A stretch of 64,000 bases of DNA from Actinacidiphila sp. DG2A-62. GTDB lineage: Bacteria > Actinomycetota > Actinomycetes > Streptomycetales > Streptomycetaceae. Positions 40,475 through 49,047 of this stretch are shown here, piece by piece (within the stretch, counting starts at the first letter, position 1; every line of letters begins with the position of its first letter). The stretch covers positions 7,330,001 to 7,394,000 of the forward strand of contig NZ_JAYMGI010000002.1 of NCBI RefSeq assembly GCF_035825295.1. The letters run 5' to 3'. A program made the position numbers and the translations under genes. The notes beneath the pieces were generated by a model. It was not told where the DNA came from and did not search any database. It saw only the letters and a list, made by a program, of their open reading frames with translations.

Positions 40475-41317
40475 ATGGCACTCGGCCTTGTCCATGCCGC
40501 TCACGCCGCTCACGCCCTTCACGCCGCCCACGCCCTTCACACCACGCACACCGTGCCCGCCACGCACACCGTGCCCGCCACGCACACCGTGCCCGCCACG
40601 CACACCGTGCCCGCCACACACGCAGCCCACGCGGTCCCCGCGACCCCCGCACTCCACGTCGGCCGCGCCGCCGAGGCGGTCGACTCGCCCGCCGCCGCGG
40701 CCGGACCCGTCGCGGGGCTGGGCGGGCACGGCGCCTTCGTGCTGGTCGCCGTCGTGGTGGTGGTGATCGCGGCCGTGGCGATCATCCCGCTGATCATGGA
40801 CGTGCGCCGGGCCACGGCGTGGCGCCAGCAGATCACCGACCGGCTGATCGACCGCGCCGACGATTCGCAGGAGGTCCGCGACCTGCTGCGCGACCTGCGC
40901 GAACCACGCGGCGTACGCGGCCTGACCCGCAGTGTGATCGCGATCCTCATCCTGGCGCTGGTCGGCTTCGCGCTCGCCGTCGCGATGCTCTCCTCGGGCG
41001 CGGACTCCGGGGACCTGCGCAAGACGATCGTCACCTCGCTGATGACCGTCCTCGCCACCGTCGCGGGCTTCTACTTCGGCACGCTCGGCGCGCAGAACAG
41101 CGCGGAGGATGCGCGGCGCGCGGCATCCCCGTCCAAGAAGCAGCCCCCGGCGCCGCCCGGCGGCCCGGACCTGGCCGCCGCGCCGGCGCCCACTCCGGCC
41201 GCCGGGCCCGCCGCGTCCGCCGCGTCCGCCGCCGATCCCGCCGCGGGAAGCCCACCCCCGCCGCCTGCCCCGCCCGGCCGGTCGGCCCCGGGCGACCCGA
41301 CCGACCCGGCTGCCTGA
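40475..41317 (+). CDS. unrecognised membrane protein with His/Ala and THTVPA repeats
   Basis: I do not recognise a family. The 280-residue product begins with a low-complexity His/Ala stretch (VHAAHAAHALHAAH) and four exact THTVPA repeats, coded by an 18-bp tandem array. It then has a hydrophobic helix (AFVLVAVVVVVIAAVAIIPL), a charged cytosolic-looking segment with an RADDSQEVRDLLRDLREPRG helix, two more helices (VIAILILALVGFALAVAML and SLMTVLATVAGFYFGTL) and a Pro/Ala-rich tail. The His-rich region could bind metal, but that is a guess. ATG 40475 follows a gggggac site. The gene converges on the YiaA-like gene. Confidence 0.75.
   Translation: MALGLVHAAHAAHALHAAHALHTTHTVPATHTVPATHTVPATHTVPATHAAHAVPATPALHVGRAAEAVDSPAAAAGPVAGLGGHGAFVLVAVVVVVIAAVAIIPLIMDVRRATAWRQQITDRLIDRADDSQEVRDLLRDLREPRGVRGLTRSVIAILILALVGFALAVAMLSSGADSGDLRKTIVTSLMTVLATVAGFYFGTLGAQNSAEDARRAASPSKKQPPAPPGGPDLAAAPAPTPAAGPAASAASAADPAAGSPPPPPAPPGRSAPGDPTDPAA
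40544..40615 (+). repeat. four perfect 18-bp tandem repeats coding THTVPA
   Basis: The unit acgcacaccgtgcccgcc occurs four times without change at 40544, 40562, 40580 and 40598, inside the membrane-protein gene. Less regular cac-rich copies precede and follow it. Perfect copies suggest recent expansion. Confidence 0.95.
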
Positions 41318-41538
41318 GCCTGCGGGGCGCCGCGACCCGAGGCGGCAGGCGGCAGGCGGCCGTGCAGGGCGCCGGTACCGGGCGCCGGGCGGGAACAGGG
41401 CAGGGGTCGGGCGAGGAGCGGATCAGGTCCAGGAGCCGGCCAGGACCGGGCCAGGTTCAGGACCCCGTCAGGACCGGACCAGGTCCTGGAGCCGCCCAGG
41501 ACCGGACCCAGGCCCGACCCCGCCCGGCCCCTGAGCCC
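41318..41538. repeat. convergent intergenic region with degenerate repeats
   Basis: The 221 bases between convergent stops have no gene. From about 41425 to 41510 there are several imperfect copies of ccaggaccgg(g/a)ccagg, with shifted spacing, and some can pair as stem-loops (aggaccgg / ccggtcct-like). They may end transcription from both sides. Confidence 0.55.
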
Positions 41539-41832
41539 TCAGACGCCCTCGACCTTGAACGGATCATGCTCCGCGAGCAGCTTGTCGAGGCGGGCCTGGT
41601 CCACCCGGCTCACCACCTGCCCCACCTCCTGGCGGTCCCGCACCACCTTCGCGAGCGTGAACGCGGACGTCACCACATAGAGCAGCCCGACCGCCAGGAA
41701 CGCCCGTATCCAGGCGCCCACCGGCAGATACGCCACCCCCACCACCATCGCCCCGAGTGACAGCGCGAACGACAGTGCCGCCTGGACGGCGAACGCCGCC
41801 GTCGTCTGCTGCTGAGGAATCACCTTCGTCAT
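41539..41832 (-). CDS. YiaA/YiaB-like two-helix inner membrane protein
   Basis: A 97-residue protein with two membrane helices (AAFAVQAALSFALSLGAMVV and AFLAVGLLYVVTSAFTLAKV), a YiaAB two-helix domain pattern ending in VVRDRQE. The function of the family is not established. The C-terminal tail (DQARLDKLLAEHDPF) is charged and cytosolic-looking. ATG 41832 is the start. It sits divergent to the TPR protein gene. Confidence 0.85.
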   Translation of the reverse strand: MTKVIPQQQTTAAFAVQAALSFALSLGAMVVGVAYLPVGAWIRAFLAVGLLYVVTSAFTLAKVVRDRQEVGQVVSRVDQARLDKLLAEHDPFKVEGV

Positions 41833-41977
41833 GCCGCCCACTGTGCGCCGCGCCCACCCCGCGGGCATGAGTACGGGTACTCACGCCCTTGCGACCGCCT
41901 TACTCATCCCGCTTGCTCCGGTACGCGGCGCAACCGCGGCTGCTCCACCGGTCGTCGTTCTCTGTGAGGAGGGACAC

Positions 41978-43345
41978 ATGGCGACGGATCGTCAGCTCGC
42001 CGAGCTGCGCGCCCGGGTCGAGCAACTCCGGTCGGTGCACGGCGCGATGGCGTTGGAAACCGCGGCCGCGCGCCACGACCTGGCCGAGGCGCTGCACGAG
42101 GCCGGAGAACTGGCCGAAGCCGAGCGGCAGTTCACGCTCGCCTGCGAGGGCTTCGTGCGGCGCTTCGGCTCCTCCCACCCGTTCACCCTGACCTGTCTGA
42201 ACAACCTCGCCCTGATGCTGCGGGACATGCGCCGCTGGGACCAGGCGCTGAGCATCCTGGCTCGGGTGCACGGCGAACGCTCCGCGCTGTTCGGCGCCGC
42301 CCACCCGCTGACCCTCAACGCCGCCAACAACTTCCTCGGCGTGCAGGTCCGCAGGGGCGCGCTGGCCTCCGCCGCGTCCGAGTACCCGGCGCTGCTGGCG
42401 GCCTGCGAGCACACCTTCGGTCCCGACGACCCGTCGACGCGCGCGATCCGCCGGGACTACGCCGACGTGCTGACCCGCCTGGGCCGCCACGAGGACGCGG
42501 CCGCGCTCCGCGGAGCGTCCGCCGTGCACGGCATCGGCCCTGTCCTGCTCGGCTGCGCCCGGCTGGTGCGCTACACCGGGCTGTTCCCCATGTCGATGAC
42601 GGCGAGCCGGTACGGCGCCGACATGGAGCTGGCGGTCCACCGCGGCGCGAGGACCGACCTCGGCCGCGGCCGGGACATACGCGACGACGACCTGGGGATC
42701 ACCGTCGCCGTGGTGGCCGCCGACGATCTGCCGGGGCGGTACGACCCGTCGGAGAACCTCCTGGAGCCGGCCGACCACGTCGCCGACGCCCTCGGCGCGC
42801 TCGGCGAGCATCTGGCCGACGCCGACAGGGAGTTGGGCGACGGCAGACTGCGGGTGCGGGTCCATGTGCACCACGACGGGTGGCCGCGGCTCAGCCGGCT
42901 GCCGTCGCTGGCCGTCGACCGCCGGCTGATGTCCGCGCGGGACCGGGCCCGGCACGACCGCCTGATGGCGCAGACGCCGGTCGTGCCCCGCCGGGCCGGG
43001 GACCCGCGGGGCAAGCGCCGCGCCCTGCTCGGCGGGCGCGGGGGTTTCACGGTCCGCCTGGCCGCCGCGCCGTACGTCGTGGTGTCGACGACGGTCGGCG
43101 TCGCGCAGCGGCCCCTGCCCTCGCGTCGCAGGTGTGAGGTCTCCCGCTCGTTGCGACTGCGCGGACCGCGTCAACCGCTCGGCGGCGCACCGCCGTTGCC
43201 GTCGCGCGGGCCGTCCGCCGCGATGCCTGCCGTGGCGGCGGTGTCGTCCCGGCCGCTGCCGTCGTCCAGGTCCTTGCGCAGCAGTGACGTCACCGCGCCC
43301 CCTGCCTGCCGGGTGAGTCGCCCGGCGCAGTCGATCCCCAACTGA
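41978..43345 (+). CDS. tetratricopeptide (TPR)-repeat protein, possibly ending at 43137 after a frameshift
   Basis: An unassigned protein of about 386-455 residues. The first ~190 residues form TPR-like helical pairs: ETAAARHDLAEALHEAGE, HPFTLTCLNNLALMLRD, HPLTLNAANNFLGVQVRRG and DPSTRAIRRDYADVLTRLG. These match the NB-ARC/kinesin-light-chain type TPR series. The later part is an unclassified domain. ATG 41978 has AGGAGG six bases upstream. As given it runs to 43345, over the convergent gene's end at 43171, and the tail after about 43110 loses coding character. One deleted base near 43108 would give the tail AAAPALASQV and a stop at 43137, which leaves no overlap. It is near the CHAT gene and may be part of the same module. 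Confidence 0.75.
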   Translation: MATDRQLAELRARVEQLRSVHGAMALETAAARHDLAEALHEAGELAEAERQFTLACEGFVRRFGSSHPFTLTCLNNLALMLRDMRRWDQALSILARVHGERSALFGAAHPLTLNAANNFLGVQVRRGALASAASEYPALLAACEHTFGPDDPSTRAIRRDYADVLTRLGRHEDAAALRGASAVHGIGPVLLGCARLVRYTGLFPMSMTASRYGADMELAVHRGARTDLGRGRDIRDDDLGITVAVVAADDLPGRYDPSENLLEPADHVADALGALGEHLADADRELGDGRLRVRVHVHHDGWPRLSRLPSLAVDRRLMSARDRARHDRLMAQTPVVPRRAGDPRGKRRALLGGRGGFTVRLAAAPYVVVSTTVGVAQRPLPSRRRCEVSRSLRLRGPRQPLGGAPPLPSRGPSAAMPAVAAVSSRPLPSSRSLRSSDVTAPPACRVSRPAQSIPN

Positions 43346-44159
43346 CGTGCGAGACCACGCCCGTAGAGATCGACGGCGGCCTCGACGAGGTCCGCCTGCG
43401 CGCCGACGGCGAGCCGCGCCCGGTGACGCGCGGTGGCCAGCAGACCCGCGCCGAGGACGGCGGCCGGCCACCATGCCGCCGACAGCGGCAGGCAGAGCAG
43501 CCCCCAGCCCGTCAGGGTCGCCGCCGCACCGCAGCCGGCGCGTGCCTCGGTGAGCTCGGAGCGGACCTGATCGGGCACCAGCAGCCACAACCGCGGCCAG
43601 ACCGCGGTCAGATCGAGGTGGTACGCGGTGTGGACGCGCGTGTCGACCGCGTACAGCCGGTCCCCGATCCACGTCGGGCGGGACGCCGGCACCGGGCAGA
43701 TCGCGTCGCGCCGGGCGATCGCGGCCCGCAGCGCGTCCGCCGCCGGCCCTCGGCGCCGCCGACCGCGAAGAACGCCGACCTCGCGGCCGCCACCTTCTCC
43801 TCCGCACGTCGCCAGCGCTCCGCGCGCCGCTCGGCGAACGGCCGCAGCAGGCGCTCCCGGCCCGACGCCCACCACACCCGTTCGACCAGCCGCGCCGCCG
43901 CCGACGCCACGAGGCCGGCCGCCGCCGAGGCCGCGGTGAACCCGGCCGCCGCGATCAGCACCGTCCCGGCCCGGCCGCTGGCGGGCGCGCCGGCGACCGA
44001 GTCCAGCCAGTCGGTCAGCGGACGCGGATCGAGCGCGTGCCGCTGGCCGAGCACCACGGCGGCGGTCAGCGCGGAGACGTAGAGCGCGCCGGGGAGCAGC
44101 AGCAGCGCGGCCCAGCGGCCGGCCAACTGCCGCCCCAGCTCGGCCAGTACGGCGCTCAC
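43171..44159 (-). CDS. multi-spanning membrane protein, apparent frameshift near 43747
   Basis: An unrecognised protein of about 329 residues if the frame is repaired. Hydrophobic segments are WAALLLLPGALYVSALTAAVV, GTVLIAAAGFTAASAAAGLV and GWGLLCLPLSAAWWPAAVLG, so it has about three to four helices, with a soluble part between (DRLYAVDTRVHTAYHLDL). The two frames join if one c is restored in the run near 43747 (GAEGPADALRAAIARRDA). GTG 44159 overlaps the preceding 134-residue gene (GTGA), so they form an operon divergent to the CHAT gene. In CHAT-protease systems a membrane-active protein is often the effector; whether that holds here is a guess. Confidence 0.72.
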
Positions 44160-44560
44160 AGCCGGAACGTCCGGGACACCAGGCGGGCGTCGGTCAGACC
44201 GCACACCGGCGGCGCGGCCCGCGTGCCGTCCGGCGCGCGCTCCTGCGGCTCCAGGCGCGGGCAGGCGGCCGCCGCGGGGCACCCCCATGCGGTCACCACC
44301 GGATGCCCGCCGGCCGCGAACGGCCGGTACGCCCGCGATCCGGTGGTCAGCCCGTCGATACCGTGACGGGCGAAGGCGTCGTCCAGCGCGTCCAGGTCCG
44401 CCAGCACCGACGCCGACGAGCCGACGGCGCCCGCCCCGGCCGCCCCGCGCAGCCGGCGCAGCACGTCGCCGACCCCGTAGCGTTCCGCCCGCTCGCGCAG
44501 GCCCTCGTCCCCCGCCTGCGCGCACAGCCGCGCCAGCCGCTCCGCCGCCTCGTCCACCAC
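44156..44560 (-). CDS. hypothetical protein, operon partner of the membrane protein
   Basis: A 134-residue protein I do not recognise. It starts with helical sequence (AAERLARLCAQAGDEGLRER) and has two Cys pairs near the middle/end (GCPAAAACPRL, PPVCGLTD). It overlaps the membrane-protein gene by 4 bases and is divergent from the CHAT gene about 190 bases away. It could be a small regulator or adaptor. The Cys residues are not in a classical zinc-finger spacing. Confidence 0.65.
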   Translation of the reverse strand: MVDEAAERLARLCAQAGDEGLRERAERYGVGDVLRRLRGAAGAGAVGSSASVLADLDALDDAFARHGIDGLTTGSRAYRPFAAGGHPVVTAWGCPAAAACPRLEPQERAPDGTRAAPPVCGLTDARLVSRTFRL

Positions 44561-44748
44561 CGGCCCCCGTCCTGTCCGCGCCGCCCCTTACGCCCTACCC
44601 GTTTCAGAGGCAGGATCAAGTTACCGGCCCGGCACAGTCGTCGGGCCCCGCACGGCCGCCCTGCCCGCACCGTCGTGGTCGTCCGGTGGCCGCGGCGGCG
44701 AGGGCGGGGGACCGGGTGTCGGCTCCACCGGAACGGAGGTCGGGACGG

Positions 44749-47700
44749 ATGGGGGACCTGGAGCGCTACCTGCGGACCGGCGACGCGCGGGACCTGCCGC
44801 CGCTGCAACCGGCGGTGCTGCCCGCGCGGCCGGGCGAGGACGCGGCGGCCACCGCCCGACTCGCGGTGCTCCGGTGGTACCGCTACACGCATCTGCCGGG
44901 CGTCGCCGGCCTCCAGGAGTACCGCGCCGCGGTGCGGCTCGCGGCCCTGCTGCACGGTGTTCCGCGGGGCGCGCCCGAACTCCCGGTCGGACTGCGCCCG
45001 TACGCGGACGGTGTCCGCGACCGGCGGGCCGGACGTCGTACGAGCGGACGTGGCACGGGCCGGCGGCGGCCGGGAGAAGCGGCGAGCGGCGGCCCCTTCG
45101 GCGGCAGGTTCCGGCGCGGAGTCCGGCAAAGCGCAGGCGCGAGCGCGGACGCCGGAGTGCTCGGCCCGGCTCGGATCGACGAACTGCTGTTCCTCATGGA
45201 GCGGTTCGAACGACGCGGCGACTTCTCCGCGTTGGAGACCGCCCGGGGCCTGCAGGAGCGATGGCTGCGCGAGGACGCCACCTCACCGCGCGAGCGCGCG
45301 GCCCTGCTCACCGACCGGGCCCGGCTGCTGCTGGCCGTCGGCGACATGGGCGCCCACCGCTCATGGCTGGAGGAGGCCGAGCGCTGCGCCGGCCTCGCGG
45401 CAGAGCACTCCGCCAGGCAACCCGGCGACGACGAACCGCGCCTGGCCAACCGGCTCTTGCTGCAAGGTCGTTGCGCAGCCGCAAGCCACCCCGCCGACCG
45501 CGGCGGGCTCGAACGCGCGGTGCACGCCGTACGCCGCGGTGCCGAGGCGGGCCGGCAGCGCACTCCGGCACACCTGCACCACGCGGCCGAGCTGACGGAC
45601 CTCCTCACGCGCTGGTACGAGGCGACCGGCGCCCCGGAAGCACTGAGGGAGGCGCTGACCACCGCCCGCGATCTGGTCCGGGCCACGCCGCCCGAGCACC
45701 GAGCGCTGGCCGACCACCGGGACACGCTGGAGGCGCTGCGGGCGAAGGCGGCGCCGGTACTGGGCGTGCACGTGGTGGACACGCTGCTGCGGCCGGCGCG
45801 GGAGGGAGCCGGGGAAGCAAGGAGGGCCGGCGGGACCTCGGCGCGTACCGGCGCGGCTCCCGCACCCGCGGCTCCCGCGAGCGCGGCTCCCGCACCCGCC
45901 GCTCCCGCGAGCACCGTTCCCGGGCGAGCCGCTCCCGCGACCACAGGGGCAGCGCCCACCCGTGTCCCGGCCCCCGCCCCCGACCCCCGGCTCGCCGCAT
46001 GGTGGAGCACCGCCGAGAACGACGACGCGCCGTCCGCGGACCGGCGGGCCGCCGCGCTCGCCCTCGTGGACGCCGTGCCACCGGGGGACCCCGACCGGCC
46101 CGCCGCCCTGCTGCTCGCGGCGGAGACCGAGGTGGAGCACTGGACGCGCGGCTCGGACCAGGCGTCGCCGGCGCGGGCGCGCGAGTGGGCGCAACGGGCG
46201 GCGGACGCGGCACGGCCCGGACACCCGCTGGCCGGCCCGGCGCTGACCGCGCTCGCGGAGTCCACGCTGCTCATGGCCGCCAATCCGTCGCCCGGCGTCG
46301 GCACCACGTCCGTCGAGCGCCTCGCCGACGACGCGATCGCAGCGACCAGGCGCGCCGTGGAAGCCCTGCCGGCCGACGACCCGGACACCCCCCGCCGCCT
46401 GGAGCGGCTGGCGGACGTCATGATGGGCGCCGCCGACGTGCTGAGCGACCCCACCGTGGTGTCGGAGTCCATCGATCTGCGCCGGCGGGCTGCCGCGCTG
46501 ACGTCGGAGGACGACCCGTTCCGCCCGTTCCGGCTGTCCAACCTGGCACACGCCCTCGCCACGGGCGCCCGCACCGAGCGGTCCGCCGCCCTCGCCGAGG
46601 AGGGGCTCGCGGTCGCCCGGCAGGCCGCGGACGCGCTGCCGCGGGACCACCCACGCAAGCACGAACTCCTTCTCAACCTCGCCTCGCACCTCATCGAGAC
46701 CCGCGGGGAGGGCGACCAGGCCCTGCGACGGCTGGCCGAGGCCGAGCGGCTCTACCGGTTCGGCCTCACCAGGCTGCCGCCCGGCCACCGGGACCGCCCC
46801 CGTTTCACCAGCTCCGTGAGCCAGGTCCTGCACCTGCGGTACGACGAGACCGGTGACCGCGGCATCCTCGACGAGGCCGTGGCCCTGGCCCGTGAGGCGG
46901 TCGCCCAGACGCACGCCGACGACGAACACCGCACGTCGCGCCTGATCCTGATGGCTCGCGCGCTCACCGCCCGCCACGAGCTGAGCACGGCGGACGGCGC
47001 CCCCGACGCGGACCTGCGCGCCGAGGCGCTGGACGCCTGGGACGCCGTCGCCGCCGACCCGCGGCTGCCGGACCCCAAGCGTTTCGAGGCCGACGAGCAC
47101 CGCGCGGAGCTGGCCGCGGCCGGTGACGATCCGGAACGCGCGCTGGGCGTCCTCGCGGCGTCCCTCGCACGGATCTCCCCGCTCTCGCGCCGCTCGCTCA
47201 CCCGCCCGGTCCGGCTGGCCGCCACCTGGCGGGGAGCGCAGCTGGCCGCCAGGGCGGCCGTGGCGGCCATCGACGCGGGACATCCGGACCGGGCGGTCGA
47301 GCTGCTGGAGGAGGGGCGCGCGGTCCTCTACCACCAGGCCATGGCCTCCGGACGGCTGCGCACCCTGCTGCGCGAGACCGACCCGGGCGCGGCGCGGCGG
47401 CTGGCGGAAATCGACGAGGAGCTGTCCACCGCCGACGCCTACGGGAACATCGCCGCGATCGTGACCAGGACGCACGTCGAGCGCGGCTTCGGCCGGGCAC
47501 CAGAGGTCACCGAGGACAGCGTCGACCCGCGCCCCGGCCACGCCGCGCGCACCCGCCGGCTCGCCGCGGAACGCGAGCGTATCCTCGCAGGCCTCGCCGA
47601 CGACCCGCGCGTCACCGCTCCGGGGCCGGGACCGGGACCTGGCCTGTCGGAGCTGCGCGCCGCCACGGCCGGATGCACCGTGGTCTTCGTTCTGGCGCAC

Positions 47701-48804
47701 CGGACCCGCGGCGACGCCCTGCTGATCCCCGCCGACCCGGAGCAGCCCGTCGAGCACATCCCGCTCCCCGGCCTGACCGAGGCGGCCGTCGAGCGGCGGA
47801 CCGCCCTGCTGGAGGCGGCGGTCGGCGACGCCACCGACCCCGAGGTCGGCCCCGACCGCAGGGAGGGGGCCCAGCGCGACCTGCACGAGGTGCTCGCGTG
47901 GCTCTGGGACGAGGCGACCGAGCCGGTGCTGGCCCGGCTCCCGGACGCGTCGCCCGCGCCTGGCACGGCGCGGGCGGGCCACGCGGACGCGGCGGGCAAG
48001 CCACGGCTGTGGTGGTGCCCGGTGGGACCCGTGGTCCGGCTGCCCCTGCACGCCGCGGGACGCCACCCGCGCGACGCCGCGGACGACCCCCGCCCGTCCT
48101 TCGCTTCGGTGATCGACCGGGTGGTTCCCTCCTACACCCCTACGCTCGCGGCGCTGGCCCACTCCCGCAGGCCCGGGGCGACGCCTTCGGCCGGGACCGG
48201 GCGGGCCGGCAGCGCGCTGGTCGTGGCCGTACCGGAGAGCGGGGGAGCGCCGCCGCTGCCGCTGGCTCGGCGGGAGGCCCGGGCGGTGGGCGAGACGCTG
48301 CCGGGGGCCACGCTGCTGCTCGGCGACGACGCCGACAGCGCCACCGTGGAGGCGGCGCTCCCGCACCACGCGGTGGTCCATTTCGCGTGCCACGGGGACC
48401 GCGACCCGGCGCTCGGCCTCCTGATGGGCGGCCGCCTGCACCTGGCCAGGGGCGAGACGCTGTCCGCCGAGCGCGTCCAGGAGATCCCGCTGGAGCGCGG
48501 CGCCCTCGCCTTCCTCTCCGCGTGCAGTACGGCGGAGGCGGTGCCCGACCTGCCCGACGAGCCGATGCACCTGGCCGCAGCGTTCCAACTCGCCGGCTTC
48601 CGCGACGTGATCGGCACGCTCTGGCGCACCCCCGACACCCCGCGGATGGCCGGGGCGATCTACCGGGCCCTGACCGCCGACGGTACCCGTCCCCCCGACA
48701 CCACCGCGTGCGCCCGGGCCCTCAACGACGCCCAGCTCGCCGTCCGCGACGCCTTCCCCGCCACGCCCACCCGCTGGGCCGCCTACCTCCACACCGGCGC
48801 CTGA
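44749..48804 (+). CDS. CHAT-domain protein (caspase-fold protease) with helical repeats
   Basis: A 1351-residue protein. The C-terminal ~300 residues form a CHAT domain of the caspase fold; the expected catalytic pair is His1215 in VVHFACHGD and Cys1259 in AFLSACSTAE. Preceding it, residues ~140-1050 consist of many helical pairs of TPR type (for example HRSWLEEAERCAGLAAEHS, RGILDEAVALAREAV, HPDRAVELLEEGRAVLYH), broken by a Pro/Ala-rich linker around residues 365-405. CHAT proteins are cysteine proteases that work with TPR domains in stress, cell-death or phage-defence pathways. No gasdermin is recognised nearby. ATG 44749 follows AACGGAGG. The gene is divergent to a two-gene membrane operon and ends 99 bases before a tRNA-Pro carrying a mobile element. 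Confidence 0.9.
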   Translation: MGDLERYLRTGDARDLPPLQPAVLPARPGEDAAATARLAVLRWYRYTHLPGVAGLQEYRAAVRLAALLHGVPRGAPELPVGLRPYADGVRDRRAGRRTSGRGTGRRRPGEAASGGPFGGRFRRGVRQSAGASADAGVLGPARIDELLFLMERFERRGDFSALETARGLQERWLREDATSPRERAALLTDRARLLLAVGDMGAHRSWLEEAERCAGLAAEHSARQPGDDEPRLANRLLLQGRCAAASHPADRGGLERAVHAVRRGAEAGRQRTPAHLHHAAELTDLLTRWYEATGAPEALREALTTARDLVRATPPEHRALADHRDTLEALRAKAAPVLGVHVVDTLLRPAREGAGEARRAGGTSARTGAAPAPAAPASAAPAPAAPASTVPGRAAPATTGAAPTRVPAPAPDPRLAAWWSTAENDDAPSADRRAAALALVDAVPPGDPDRPAALLLAAETEVEHWTRGSDQASPARAREWAQRAADAARPGHPLAGPALTALAESTLLMAANPSPGVGTTSVERLADDAIAATRRAVEALPADDPDTPRRLERLADVMMGAADVLSDPTVVSESIDLRRRAAALTSEDDPFRPFRLSNLAHALATGARTERSAALAEEGLAVARQAADALPRDHPRKHELLLNLASHLIETRGEGDQALRRLAEAERLYRFGLTRLPPGHRDRPRFTSSVSQVLHLRYDETGDRGILDEAVALAREAVAQTHADDEHRTSRLILMARALTARHELSTADGAPDADLRAEALDAWDAVAADPRLPDPKRFEADEHRAELAAAGDDPERALGVLAASLARISPLSRRSLTRPVRLAATWRGAQLAARAAVAAIDAGHPDRAVELLEEGRAVLYHQAMASGRLRTLLRETDPGAARRLAEIDEELSTADAYGNIAAIVTRTHVERGFGRAPEVTEDSVDPRPGHAARTRRLAAERERILAGLADDPRVTAPGPGPGPGLSELRAATAGCTVVFVLAHRTRGDALLIPADPEQPVEHIPLPGLTEAAVERRTALLEAAVGDATDPEVGPDRREGAQRDLHEVLAWLWDEATEPVLARLPDASPAPGTARAGHADAAGKPRLWWCPVGPVVRLPLHAAGRHPRDAADDPRPSFASVIDRVVPSYTPTLAALAHSRRPGATPSAGTGRAGSALVVAVPESGGAPPLPLARREARAVGETLPGATLLLGDDADSATVEAALPHHAVVHFACHGDRDPALGLLMGGRLHLARGETLSAERVQEIPLERGALAFLSACSTAEAVPDLPDEPMHLAAAFQLAGFRDVIGTLWRTPDTPRMAGAIYRALTADGTRPPDTTACARALNDAQLAVRDAFPATPTRWAAYLHTGA

Positions 48805-48903
48805 CCACGACCCCCCGACGCCACGCGCGATCACCCCCCGAAGTGCGGTATTGTTCTCCTGCGCGGTCAGCCCGGGGCCTCCACCCCACCGGCCGACCAG
48901 CAC

Positions 48904-48986
<83 letters not shown>

Positions 48987-48989
<3 letters not shown>

Positions 48990-49027
48990 CCCGCTGGCGG
49001 AGTACGAAACTCCAGCTCAGCGGGCTT
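48987..49027. terminator. hairpin between attL and int
   Basis: A 10-bp inverted repeat (aagcccgctg / cagcgggctt) with an inner ggagt/actcc stem. It lies 20 bases after the int stop on the minus strand and so likely ends int transcription. The related hairpin at 59406-59448 sits in the same position relative to the second integrase. Confidence 0.75.
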
Positions 49028-49047
49028 CTTCGCGCTCGCGGACCCCG

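Noticed and set aside
45361-48903. An 1180-residue open frame opposite the CHAT gene.
   Set aside because: Antisense shadow; composition is Gly/Arg/Gln-rich without domains, while the plus strand has CHAT and TPR motifs.
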